From Acinonyx jubatus (lineage: Eukaryota > Chordata > Mammalia > Carnivora > Felidae): a stretch of DNA of 64,000 nucleotides. Under the pieces are notes generated by a model. The model was not told where the DNA came from. It searched no databases and worked only from the letters and a program-made list of their open reading frames with translations. Of this stretch, positions 45,755-56,770 are shown one piece after another. Location of the stretch: positions 64,882,786 through 64,946,785 of the forward strand of contig NC_069382.1 of NCBI RefSeq assembly GCF_027475565.1. The letters are read 5' to 3'. Every line of letters starts with the position of its first letter. The stretch's first letter is position 1. The position numbers were made by a program, and so were the translations under genes.

Positions 45755-46085
45755 AGTGTTGGGTTTTTTTTTTTTGTTTGTTTGTTTCTTTGTTTTTAAT
45801 TTTGCCAGCCCAGAATTTCTTTATCTTCTTAGATAACCATCTCTCCATGACTCTGTGTCCATGGGTCTGGATGAAGATGACCTCATCCTTAGTTCCAGAT
45901 GGGGCACATATAACACCGTAGTCACCAAAACCAAAACATGTAGTCAATATCAATCCCAAGTTTTGGATGAATGGATAGATTTTTTGAGCTCTTTCTGCTC
46001 TGCTTAGATTTATAAGGATATACTTCTGGGGTCACATCCTGAGAAATTCTATTATGGGAGCCATCATGTGGATATAGTCAGCCTG
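45755..46085 (-). pseudogene. Candidate processed pseudogene, parent not recognised
   Basis: On the minus strand a mostly open frame reads ...SRAERAQKIYPFIQN, then TTCFGFGDYGVICAPSGTKD and FIQTHGHRVMERWLSKKIKK, followed by a stop and an A-rich stretch (complement of about 45762-45800) that looks like a retroposition tail. One in-frame stop lies upstream (...RM*PQKYIL). I cannot name the parent gene and found no clear target-site duplication. It could also be chance in a less AT-rich segment. Confidence 0.35.
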
Positions 46086-46379
46086 AAAATGAATATATCA
46101 TATAAAAATCAGAATAGAGGTGTAGAAACAACAAATGCCAGATATTCATGACATCCAATGATATCCAGGATCCATTTTTTACCCAAAGGTAGAATTTCCA
46201 GGTACTAACTTTCATATTAACAAAATATCTGGGAAAATGGAGTAAGGGTAGGGCAATGGAAATTCCAGAACAACATTGTGATCAAAACAATTAAAAAATA
46301 AAGTTGAAATTGTTCCTGATCAAATCTATACATTGTCTTAACTAGGAGTTGAATATGAATACAAGTAAGATAAAACTCA

Positions 46380-46640
46380 AAAAACAGTGGCTTAAATAAG
46401 TAAGGATGTGTTTGTCTTTCATAACTCAAGTCAAAATTGGACAGGCTAGAGATGGAATGGTTGATCAGCTGTGGCCTCGGGACCCGGGCTCCTCCATCCC
46501 TCATTCTGTGACTTCCTTTGTGATGGTGGTTGCACTTTGGACATCATGTACACATTTTAGTCACACAGACAAAAAAAGTGGAGGAGCAAGTGCTAACAAA
46601 ATTGCTGATATCTCACTTACAAAACCAAATCTTTTGGCTA
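46380..46640. repeat. Unidentified ancient interspersed repeat
   Basis: AGTGGCTTAAATAAGTAAGG, CTTTCATAACTCAAG, GCTGTGGCCTCGGGACCCGG and TTGTGATGGTGGTTGCACTT resemble a decayed MER/LTR-type mammalian repeat. Class not resolved. The open frames here are not called as genes. Confidence 0.35.
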
Positions 46641-46649
46641 ATTTTTAAC

Positions 46650-47520
46650 TTTTACTTCTAGATCAAATAATGCCATGATAGAAAGGGCTTAACATGAACA
46701 TTACATAAGCCAATAAATAAGGGCTTTTAACTAAATTAGGACTGGGGATAAAGGAGGACATTTTGCAAAGAGTGACAAAAGGAATATCTGAGATAATATG
46801 TTTAAGAAAAGTAAATATTTCCTTCTTAGAAATGTAGGGGAATTTTATTTATTTACTTTTTCACTAAGAAAGGCAAAAAGACAAAAGTATGTTAAGTGTG
46901 TCTTAAAAATTATTTTATGTTAAAAATCATCTCTGGGAGAATTTCATTGTGAAGTGCTTTATTCCTTCTCAAGATCTAGTAATAATTAGCTGGGCTGGAA
47001 AAAGTAATCTGTATTTTTAAACAAGCACTCATTGAGACTTTGATACAAACGATATGCAGATTACATTAAAAAAAACAAGAGTATATTTTAAATAAGAGAG
47101 GAGAGAAGATACAAGAGCTCATACATCTTCTCTATAAAGTAGGTAAAAAGTTTCTATGCCTATCATGGTAGTTTCTTGAGTGAGACTTGAGGCTTCAGGG
47201 GAAAAAAAATGTGAACACTGTGTCAAGAAATCCATTAAATGAATATAGCTTTGGTTAGATTGGTAGTAGCCCAAACCATTCTGGCCCCTGTTTATCTAGC
47301 CACATGCTTGTCTAGTACCAACTTCTACGACAACAAAAATCAAAATAATTTCCTGTAAGAGTGTTGTCAGACTATAATAATACAAACTAGATATCTCAAA
47401 AATCAGGTGACCTATCTTAAATATAAAACAAATAAAATAGCTACAGTTTTTAAACTTAAACTTGTTTATGCATATTCCTAATGTATGCTTTTCCCTGCAA
47501 ACTACAGAAATTTTAAACAG
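46650..47520. other. AT-rich intron, nothing recognised
   Basis: No exon, RNA or confident repeat before the U6 pseudogene. Confidence 0.5.
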
Positions 47521-47535
47521 TGATGAATATGTAGA

Positions 47536-47612
47536 GTGCTCCCTTGGGCAGCACATGTACTAAAATTGAAATGAAACAGAGAAGATTAGCATGGCCCCAC
47601 ACAAGAATGACG
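47536..47612 (+). pseudogene. 3'-truncated U6 snRNA retropseudogene
   Basis: GTGCTCCCTTGGGCAGCACA, TACTAAAATTGAAATGAAAC, AGAGAAGATTAGCATGGCCC and ACAAGAATGACG match roughly the first three quarters of U6. The last quarter is absent and there is no A-tail. Flanked by TGATGAATATGTAGAG (47521-47536) and TAATGAATATTTAGAG (47613-47628), a near-perfect duplication, so the truncation was made at insertion. Confidence 0.9.
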
Positions 47613-47628
47613 TAATGAATATTTAGAG

Positions 47629-49340
47629 ATCTCAACATGGGCTTCACAGATACAACCTTGGGGTTTATCCCCTGAGGATTGAATTTAAAAAAGTTGAAAG
47701 AAGCAAATTATGGAAATACTCAGAAACACCAATCTGCATTAATAATACTTATAAAATAATAAGTGAAAAACGAAAATATCACTGTGGTAAAGTTGCATTT
47801 TGTTCTTAACCATGATTTAAGTATTGAGCTACGGCAATGCATGACATGCCATAAGGAGCTGTGTGAAGGCTGGGCTCTACCATTATGAAGTCCTTCTCTG
47901 CCTTTAACTAGATGTCTTCTCTAGGCTGAGGAGATTTGGAGCCTCTTTCTTCATTGTAAAGTGAGGATGGTACACTTTTCACACATGACATTAGGTTTGT
48001 GAAGTGTTTAGCACAATTATTTCCATTTTTCAAACAATAAAGTGACAAAATCTGAAGATATACTTAGTAAAAAAAGAAAAAAAAAAGAAAAAGAAAGGGT
48101 GAAAGAGAATTGTTGCTCTTTTAAAAGTCCAATTACCAGAAGTAAGAGAATATGGTTGCTGAGTAGCAGATATAATCCAAACAATTTTAAAAGGTGGCTT
48201 AATAAAATAATTTTGACGGAAGGAAAGTTATGCATGCTACAGTTTAAAAAATGTATTGCTATAATAGCCTAGTAAAAAGTTTCTATACACATGATTATGG
48301 AAAATGTTGATGGTCTTGGAAGTACACTGATATTATAAATATAGGAGCACTGAAGAGATGGAGAATATTTGTACCATTTCGTTATGATGTTTATTTGATC
48401 TAATGAGGGGAATTAAATCCCATTTTCACTTATTTTTAGATTTCTTTCCATGCTACATGGATTGATATGCTTATAATGAAAAATTAATAATATTTTTATG
48501 AGATAACAAGAGTATTGTATGATTCTAAATATTTTTTATGTTTAAAGATTTTGATATTTAAAGAGGCAAAAATCATACAATACAATTGTATATAATACAA
48601 ATTGTATATAATACAGATTGTGTATAAATCTGGAAGAAAGGATTATGTGGACTCCTAATTATTCAGGAAGATTCTCCCCTTTATTTGTTCTACATGATCA
48701 TTTCATCTTGTTGATTGGTTACAATTTCTATTATCTCAATGAATCTCTTTAATTGAGGTTCCATAACAGATAGTAATGGACACCTGATTGCAATCCTATA
48801 TTTAAATTGAAGTTCTTTTTTACTCCCATCTTTTTGAGATCGTCAACCATTGGATGATGAAGAGGTGTTGGTGAATTTGGAGTGACTGTGAATACATAGT
48901 CTCTGGGAATAAACTTATTTTAAATATAGTGTATTGTATACTGCGTGCAATATAGAAATGGTTTGCTATCAGAGTATAGGTAAAAGGTTTATTAATGAGA
49001 ATAGGTTGTTGGAATACAGTCATAAATGACAATGATTGTGATTACTTGCGATTTACCAGAAACTTCATGTGCTTGTATTATGCAACATAAACATTTTTAT
49101 TCTTACTAATTAGTGAAGCCAGTTGACTTGTGAAATGGAATCCAAGAGTAGAGAATGGAATTCAAGTCCTTTCCAAGGTTCTGATTTCAAAATCCTTGCT
49201 CTTGTCACAATCCTTGCTCTTGTCACTCTGCTAAATTACTTCTTTATACTTCTACTTTGACTAATGTCTATTTTGTGATGGATAGTATACTAGAAGATTT
49301 GCCGATCTAAACTTATTTAATCAAATAAATTCAGTTTTAC
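47629..49340. other. AT-rich intron with one weak MIR
   Basis: 47905-48020 contains CCTCTTTCTTCATTGTAAAG, a possible reversed MIR core. The remainder has no recognised feature, apart from an ATTGTATATAATACA repeat-like run at about 48580-48625. Confidence 0.4.
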
Positions 49341-49660
49341 TAATCTTATTTTAAACGATAAGGAAACTGGTGGTGCCTGGGCGGTTCAGTCAGTTAAGTG
49401 ACCAACTTCGGCTCAGGTCATGATCCTAAATTGGAGCCCCACGACGGAATCTGTGCTGATAGCTCAGAGCCTGTAGTCTGCTTTGGTTTCTGTGTCTCCC
49501 CCTCTCTCTGCTCCTCCCATGCTCATGCTCTGTCTCTCAATAATAAATAAATGCTAAACAAATTTTTTTAAAGATAAGGAAACTGAAATTCAAGGAGCCC
49601 AGCTTTCTCAGGATCACATAATTGTTCAACATCAGATCATTTGGTTCATACTAGATTAAG
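49341..49660 (+). repeat. Probable MIR, split by a SINE
   Basis: ATAAGGAAACTG before the SINE, then AAATTCAAGGAGCCCAGCTT, CTCAGGATCACATAATTG and TCAGATCATTTGG after it. The order fits MIR (GAGGAAACTGAGGCACAGAG ... AAGGTCACACAGCTAG). Confidence 0.5.
49370..49569 (+). mobile_element. Carnivore tRNA-Lys SINE inserted in a MIR
   Basis: GTGGTGCCTGGGCGGTTCAG head with a small deletion near the B box. Flanked by AAACGATAAGGAAACTG (49353-49369) and AAAGATAAGGAAACTG (49570-49585). Confidence 0.94.
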
Positions 49661-50640
49661 ACTGGAAAGTTTATCAGAATCCATACAGAATAATTAAGCT
49701 TTAAATTTATAATTTTATTAACTTGATTTTGTATAATTCTGAGATAAGATAATTACTAAATAAGAATGTCAAGATATCACAGAAAATATTAGCCCTATCT
49801 AATATAAAAAACCACACTGTGAAACTCCCACTTTAAGGAGTTCAAATAAATTGTAAGCAAGAGTATTTTAAATAGCAATTATTATGTATAAGCCAATACT
49901 ATATTTTAAATTTAAGCACTCAACTATTTTCCTTCTTTAAACATAAGAAGAATTTGGGAATGTAATAAGGATTAAATAACAAAATAAACATAAAACTCAT
50001 TTGATTAATTGGTTGATGATATATGAAATATAATTGAGCTACATTAGGAGTTCATGTTTTGCATATTTTATGTTTGTTTCAATTCAAAGTCTTCACAGAA
50101 AATGACTATTTTAAACATGACCTTCAGACTTAATTGTATTTATTCTCTTCAGACTTAAATGTATGTATTCTCTACATACATTTCAGACCTCTTCAGACCT
50201 TCAGACTTAAATGTATGTATTCTCTACATACATTGTTAATTCACAGACAAGATATGTTCCGAAAAAGTTACATATGAAACAAAACTTGTAATTTTTCATT
50301 TAAAAGATGCTGAAGGAATGTGTTCTTTAAAGGAAAACTCAGATGAATATTTTTGAAATGCAGATAAAAGTTATTGCATATGGATTTACCTGTATGTTTT
50401 CTTAAACTAGATAATATTTGAAGACATTATCAGGGATTTTGCCTTCTGGTCTCCCTGTTTTCCTACTCTTCTGTAGTCTTTCTGTCTCGGGGCCTTCTTC
50501 TTCATCAGCATCAGCATCCTAAGAGAACTTATATGATTAGGCCACCATGTTAAGTTTTGAGAGCATTACACTAGATGCACTACTGTGAATTGTCACATAA
50601 TTAGTTTTAGTTTATAAGAAATTCTATGATTATATTTTGA
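49590..50640. other. AT-rich intron with a spaced duplicate hairpin
   Basis: No gene was seen. The duplicated palindromic segment at 50148-50234 is listed separately. Confidence 0.5.
50148..50234 (+). repeat. Perfect 35-base direct repeat, each unit containing a hairpin
   Basis: The two units, 50148-50182 and 50200-50234, are identical, starting TTCAGACTTAAATGTATGTA and ending TCTCTACATACATT. Within each, AATGTATGT and ACATACATT pair around ATTCTCT. The 17-base spacer contains further CTTCAGACCT units. Confidence 0.93.
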
Positions 50641-50690
50641 GTTCAATAGATACAGTTTCCTTCAGGCTTGGTTAAAGATTTGTTAGTACC

Positions 50691-50927
50691 AGGGTGCATT
50701 GGTGGCTCAGCCAGTTGAGTGTCTAACTCTTGGTTTCGGCTCAGGTCATGAACGCCAGGGTCGTGAGATCAAACTCTGCGTTGGGCTCCACGCTGTGAAT
50801 GGAACCTGCTTAAGATTCTCTCTCTCTCCTCTCTCCCTCTGCCTTTTCTCCCCACTTGTGTGTGCTCTCTCTGTCTAAAATAAAATTTAAAAATACTAAA
50901 AAAAAGGGAAAAAAAAGGAAAAAAAAG
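50691..50927 (+). mobile_element. Older-type carnivore SINE
   Basis: GGGTGCATTGGTGGCTCAGC with the variant TCTAACTCTTGGTTTCGGCT and a purine-rich tail. Perfect duplication GATTTGTTAGTACC at 50677-50690 and 50928-50941. Confidence 0.95.
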
Positions 50928-51024
50928 GATTTGTTAGTACCTTTTTTAGCTCCAAGCTTTTCTGAATTTCAGTATTCAGTCATAAGGTAGAATTGTTAAA
51001 CTACTTAAGATTATAATAACAGAA

Positions 51025-51195
51025 CACCAATAATAGATATTTATGTTACAATTGCAGTGTTGCAGACACATTTGTCGGTATATTTTACAAATAGAATCAT
51101 TGAAACTTGTAACATCATTAATATTATAAGATTATCACTAACATTCCCATTTTGTAGATGGTAATTCTGAGACAAAAAGAGGTATGGGATTTGTC
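51025..51195 (+). repeat. Possible MIR
   Basis: ATTCCCATTTTGTAGATGGT and AATTCTGAGACAAAAAGAGG fit the MIR core (ATCCCCATTTTACAGATGAG ... AACTGAGGCACAGAGAGG). Confidence 0.5.
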
Positions 51196-51920
51196 TTCAT
51201 CACATAATTCTTGCTTTTAGAATAGATTCTACTTCAATACCTTTCCCTACAGAAACAGACCCCTGCAGCACTGTTAACCAGTTTTTCAGTTCACAAGCAG
51301 AAATTCCCTCTGAAGCTTTTATAGCCTTATATGCCTTCATTGAAGCAATGCCCTGATAAAGATATTGTGTCTTCCCTACTTCCAAAGTCCAAGTGAACTG
51401 TGTGACCTTTTATAGTTGTTAAAAGAATCTAGAAAATCATATCACAAGTTTATGTTAATGTGGCAGCAGGCGCTAATGAATATCACAATGGTAGAACACA
51501 ATAGTGTGGATTTCAAGCACCAAATTCATTCATCCTGATCATACACTGGTTCTGGTAAAGGGCAAAATAGAGAAAGCTGACTATTCTAGCCTTATAAAAT
51601 GCCACTGATTTTATTTCCCTTTAGTGAAAAAACACACTAATGAATACCGTGAAATAAATCCTTGTTCTTTGATTACTGTGTTATTGAATTATGTACTATT
51701 TATTATTCTGAAAGTAGTAGGCATAAAACATCTTCTTTTAATAATACGAATACAATATTTCAAGTTATTATTCAAATTACTTTTATGTATCTATTATTTT
51801 ATTGTTTTTCCTTTATTCTAAAGTAATATTGAAGTTATGCTTTGTTTTTTTTATTTGTATTTATTTTATTTTCATGTTTGGCAATTAATTGAAGTTCCGC
51901 ATTAGAAGTTGTTAATTATT

Positions 51921-52142
51921 AGGGTCGCTTGGGTGGCTCAATTGGTTAAGTGTCCAACTTTGGCTCAGGTTATGATCTCATGGTTTGTGAGTTTGAGCCC
52001 TGAGTTGGGCTCTGTGCTGACAGTTCAGAGTCTGGAGACTGCTTTGGATTCTGTGTCTCCCTCTCTCTCTGCCCCTCTCACTCTTGTGCTTGCTCGCTCG
52101 CTCTTTCTCTCTCTCAAAAATAAATAAATAAACGCTAAAAAA
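51921..52142 (+). mobile_element. Carnivore tRNA-Lys SINE
   Basis: AGGGTCGCTTGGGTGGCTCA head, GCTCGCTCGCTC in the belly, AAATAAATAAATAAACGC tail. Perfect duplication AAGTTGTTAATTATT at 51906-51920 and 52143-52157. Confidence 0.95.
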
Positions 52143-52159
52143 AAGTTGTTAATTATTGG

Positions 52160-52500
52160 AAGGCACACAATGTGAGGAATCTCTTTTCTCTCTTGGCTTT
52201 CTCTCTTGGCACATTGCTGGTTTTATTTTTGTGCTTCTGGAGGATCTTGAGTCTTCTTGTTTGCCAACTCGTCCTTCACTAACAATCTATAGATTTTGGC
52301 ACGGCCAGATTTAACCCCCTTCTCTTTTCTCCAGATGAACTCATCCAGCCTGAAGTAAGTGCTGTGATATTCACAGATTGAACTGCAATGGCTCTGGCCT
52401 TTGGGGCTTTGAGCTTGAGCATCTCCCTTTTCTTTCTGGCCCTTCCCATGGCTGGTTCCTTTTCAAGCTTATAGTTTCGTTAGTAAGATATGCCCTGGCA
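52160..52500 (-). pseudogene. Candidate processed-pseudogene fragment, parent not recognised
   Basis: The minus strand gives Lys/Arg-rich peptides in shifting frames: MGRARKKREMLKLKAPKARA, then DEFIWRKEKGVKSGRAKIYR and LLVKDELANKKTQDPPEAQK. The basic composition recalls ribosomal or nucleolar proteins, but I cannot name one. Frames are broken by stops and shifts. Confidence 0.35.
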
Positions 52501-53789
52501 GAGAGGCCTTATATGACCATTCCATCCAAAATAACTTTTCTACCCTAAATTTTTTTTTCCATAATTTTGTGCTAAGAAATTAGCTCTTGTCTGTGTTTAC
52601 TGTTGTATTGTCCTCACTGTAATTAAGCTTCTGATGGCAATTTCTTGGTTGGTTGGTACACTTTGGTATACAGAGGACCTTGAATACCATATACTCCCTA
52701 GTGAGTGTTTCGTGAATATTTACAATGGATAAAAAATTCATTTATAAACAAAAACATATAACGTATTGCTAATTCTTAGCTAATTAGTGATAGAGGCTAC
52801 AGTTATCATAAGAGTGTATGTAGTAAGTTACATACTTACTACATATTTACTTTTAATCTTTTATAAAGATCTTTTAAAATATTTTAAAAATACATTTAAA
52901 GAAATAGAAATAGATACGTCCTGCTCCTGGACATGTCATGTCATGAGCCTGTAACCAGCCACACTCCAAGCTCCCCATGGCCTCTGTTCTAATCCCATCA
53001 CCATTCATCCTTTCCCTCATGTTCTAACAGGTATTGCTCCTGAGAACATTCCCAACTGATCCTCAGAGTATATTCATAGGTAAATCTGACCTAAGACAAT
53101 AGCTTTTAAAAAAGATATAATCCTGCCCTCGTGAAGTCCACACCTTAATGGAAAGGCACACCATACTGTATGATAACTACTGAGACATGTCAGAATGTCC
53201 TCAGACTCATGTGGGAGTGGTGGCTGCATGCAGGACCTGGTCGGTGCCTCAACCAGCCCTCCACATCCTATGTTGCTCCCTGGGAGGTAGGAGATCTGGC
53301 TACCCCGGTGCCAAGGAGTGGTGCTGCGCTGTGGCTGCCTTCCGCTGGCCACTGAAGAAAAAAAAATGCCTTCTCTTCACACCCCTCTCCAGCCTCTCCC
53401 CCACCTACTCAACCAGTAAATGCTTCACTGGTGCTGAGAAGAAATGGAAAATCACTTCTCTTCCTTCTTCCTTGATGACTAGGAAATCCAAACATCCACA
53501 TTCAGGCTGAGAACCTGAGAATCCCTCAAATGTGTCTCTTCTCACCCATTGTCCCAACCACAGCTGAGTAACTGGACTGTCCACCCACATTGTGCCTATT
53601 TTGTGCCTTTTTTTTTCCAGTTGTATCAGGAAGCCACCCCCTCCTTGTGTATCAGCTCAGGTCTGTGGCAAATTCTCTCAAAATGTTACTTCTGTTTCTT
53701 GTTCCTTTTATCGTATCCACTAGGCTTCCAAAAGCAGGTACCTGGCTGTAGCTAAACACCTTATGAAAAAGAAACAAGCCCACCAACCA
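52501..53789. other. Intron, GC-richer from about 52920, unassigned
   Basis: 52920-53760 has higher GC and several open frames of 60-107 codons on both strands (for example 53187-53510). None shows a recognisable domain, splice context or codon pattern, so they are not called. Old L2/MIR-type repeats probably contribute. Confidence 0.35.
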
Positions 53790-54000
53790 AGGTTGGCTCA
53801 AACTTTGGGCCCTGCTACCTCCTAGCAATGGGAATTCACCACTCTTAGCCTTAGTTTTTTCTTCTGTAAAATGAGGCTCATCTTGCCCACCACCCAGGAA
53901 TCTTGTCAGTATGGAAAAGGTGATCCACATGAGGTGCCCCGCACTGTTTAGCACATAGTCCCTTCCATTTATACTCAAAACTGCTTTGCCAGCACCAGGT
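53790..54000 (-). repeat. MIR element
   Basis: TTAGTTTTTTCTTCTGTAAA, AATGAGGCTCATCTTGCCCA and CACTGTTTAGCACATAGTCC match the reversed MIR in order. Confidence 0.6.
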
Positions 54001-54599
54001 TTATGTACCTTTGTCCCATTTTCACCAGGCATCCCACCTTAATAGCTCTAGAGATATCTAGGAAAATATATTTACCTTCTAGTGTGTGAATGCCACTTCT
54101 CCTATCCTGGCTTCAGGAGCATCTTGGAATGGGCATGGTATCCACAAGAGCTCTGGACACCCCTCCTCCATTGTCTCTGTTTCTGCTATAGCTCTGCTCT
54201 CATAATTTGATCTAAAGGTGTTTCTGCTGATTCTTCATCTTTGGCTAAAAGCCTGCCACACCTGGCCAAAATGGCTTCTCTAGGCCAAAGCATTATTCTC
54301 AAGTTAACACTGTGAGTGGCCCCCAGCTCTCACTTGGGACCCATTAACCCATTGATGTCACACTGGAAGACTTTTATCTATATTTTCCTTCTAGTCCAAA
54401 CACATGGTCTTCACTTAGAAGATTTGTTATAATGGCTTTCATATATTCTATTTCAGGCAAAGGTCTAAAAAAAAAAAAGAAAAGAATAGAAGAAAAAGAT
54501 ATCTCAGGTTTCTTCATAGAGTATTAATGATTAAATTGCAAAGAAAGCCTTAAGACGATGACTTAAATAATTCACTGATCTAGGAAGCTATGTTTATAT

Positions 54600-54700
54600 T
54601 TTTTTCATCTCTTGACCTCACCTACTCTATGACCTTGGGCAAATTATTCAGATCTTCTGTGTCCATTTATTCCTTGATGGAATAAATATACTGAATTGAG
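54600..54700 (-). repeat. MIR fragment
   Basis: CTATGACCTTGGGCAAATTA followed by TTCTGTGTCCATTTATTCCT matches the reversed MIR (TGACCTTGGGCAAGTTACTT). Confidence 0.55.
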
Positions 54701-54829
54701 TTATCTTACAAGTAGTTTTATGTATTTCTTTCATAATTTAAAATTTGATTATGTTGGTTATTTTGTCTTATGAATGAGAAAAGGGGCTATAGAAAATAGA
54801 TAGTCAATTTTTCATTATATCTGCACCTG

Positions 54830-55660
54830 AAATTGCCATGCAAAAACTATAGCACATAAAATCTACAGAGAAACTTCATCCACAACCAAAATATAAATGA
54901 AATAAATTATGGAAGAAGTTGATTTAAGTTAGTAATTTCATATCACTACAAAGAAGCTGCCTTGTCATTTCAAGAATGAAATTTGTGGCAGAGTCTTCAT
55001 TTTCAATTTCATCCCCTCATCATTTGATTTGAATTTAGGTTTCCATGGCAGGGGTGATGTGCTATCCCCACTGAAATGATCCTCCCCCACTCTCTTGTTT
55101 AAAGCAGTCCTTTCTAGATTTTGCAAACCTGGATTGCATTTACTGACTTCAGCCATGCGATCACCTCAAATTTTTCAAATTTAAAGCAAAATTGGGCTGA
55201 AGCAAGGATAGAATCAGTTTTCTTCTGAGGCCAGCAGCATGCGTTGGGAAAGTAAAAGAGATATTATATTTGATGTTATTACGTGATGTACACCTCTATC
55301 TCATCTTTATCACTTCTGCCAGCTTAAGCATTCTATAACAAAACCGTAGTTCTGTGATTAGAGCATATGTAACCCTTACACATGCAACGGAGCATTTTAC
55401 AAATGTGCAACATGATTGGCTCTAGAAATATAATCCAAAAGAAGGAAAGCCGACATTCAACATTTCTATGGCTGCGTATTATCTATTTTTTATTAGCGAG
55501 AAGAGTTTCAACAAGCCAGTATACGCTTTAATTGGTGTCATATTTAGTGTGCTTAAATATACGTATGGAAATAAAAGTTTTCTGACACATGTACTGCTCT
55601 GATAAAATGAATAAAATGATTATTTCAAAGTATAAACTGCAAGATTTCCATTAAATGAGG
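54830..55660. promoter_or_regulatory. Candidate conserved noncoding element
   Basis: About 800 bases without recognisable repeats and with complex sequence (CAGCAGCATGCGTTGGGAAA, TTATTACGTGATGT, TGGCTGCGTATTATC, CAAGCCAGTATACGC). CpGs survive in an otherwise CpG-poor intron. No coding frame is convincing. Enhancer function is inference. Confidence 0.3.
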
Positions 55661-56156
55661 AGTACATTAAAAAACAATTTTCCATTGAGTGTTAAACATT
55701 TTTGCATGTCTTTTGAACAGAGGCACTGACAGTTTTTGTTCAGGACTATGTTTGTAAGGGTATTTGTGTAGAATACAGTCCTTGAAAGTGGAAATAGTGT
55801 CTCCCTCCAAAACAGAGTTTGGGCTTGCTTACTATGTGCAGCATTCACCTGGGCTGCTTTGCATCATTCCCATAAGGCTGACAGGGCAAGGGGAACTGAT
55901 AAAAGTGTGAAGCTCATGCTGCTTGCTGCACTACAAATAAGGAAGACTTTTGTCACTGACCCAGGAATCTCATGTCTTCCACCAGCATTCACAGAACTCG
56001 AGCAGTCCTACTTAGTAACTTGTAAGTAGGAAAAAATATTAGACCAGTCACTGTTCTTGATAGCTTGACCTAATTTAATCCAGCAAACTAGCCACATGAC
56101 ATATCAGGATTGAATTTAATTTTGATAACCATCTTTAAACAAAATATTTGCTGTGG
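55661..56156. other. Intron, nothing recognised
   Basis: No exon or clear repeat before the SINE at 56157. Confidence 0.45.
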
Positions 56157-56364
56157 AGGGGTGCCTGGGTGGCTCAGTCAATTAAGCGGCCAACTCTTGA
56201 TTTCAGCTCAGGTCATGATCTCACGGTTGTAAGATGAAGCATTACGTGGGGCTCTGTGCTGGACATGGAGACTGCTTATGATTCTCTCTCTCCCTCTGGC
56301 CCCTCCCCTGCTCACACTCTCTCACTTTCTCTTAAATAAATAAATAAATAAAAAATAAATAAAA
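56157..56364 (+). mobile_element. Older-type carnivore SINE
   Basis: GGGGTGCCTGGGTGGCTCAG, AACTCTTGATTTCAGCTCAG, and an AAATAAATAAATAAATAAAA tail. Only a weak duplication (TTGCTGTGGA / ATGCTCTGGA). Confidence 0.94.
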
Positions 56365-56624
56365 TGCTCTGGAATTCAATGAAATAAATAATTTAAGGTT
56401 TAAGTATATTTGTTGGGTTTAAAACCGGAATGCTGCAGCATAATTTTATCTAATAAATCTAAATAGCAACACTTAATGATCTACCACTTAATAAAAAGTC
56501 TAATCAAAGGTAAAATAAACTTATTTTCAGCATGATATATACTTTAAAATGTTGTTTATAATAAATAATTTTCCAACTAAATGCTTGGGAAATTTGAAAA
56601 AGAGAAATTATTATTGATTTATTT

Positions 56625-56770
56625 TATTAACACACCCAAATGTCTATTGCACTCTTCCCATATGCTAGGCATGGTGCTACATGCTGAAGACATGTAGTGA
56701 ACTACATGCTACCTGCCTTCGTGGATAAGACTATGGAGATAGATCATTAAAAATAGTCACATAAAATTTA
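56625..56770 (+). repeat. Unidentified ancient repeat
   Basis: CATATGCTAGGCATGGTGCT, then CTACCTGCCTTCGTGGATAA, resembles a common old mammalian repeat phrase (TGCCAGGCACTGTGCTA... CCTGCCCTCATGGAGCTTAC). Family unresolved. Confidence 0.4.

Noticed and set aside
50148..50234. CRISPR-like repeat-spacer structure
   Set aside because: Only two units, in a mammalian intron, with no cas genes. It is a local duplication.
53074..53510. Frames of 61-107 codons on both strands
   Set aside because: A local GC rise lowers stop density; no recognisable product or gene structure was seen.
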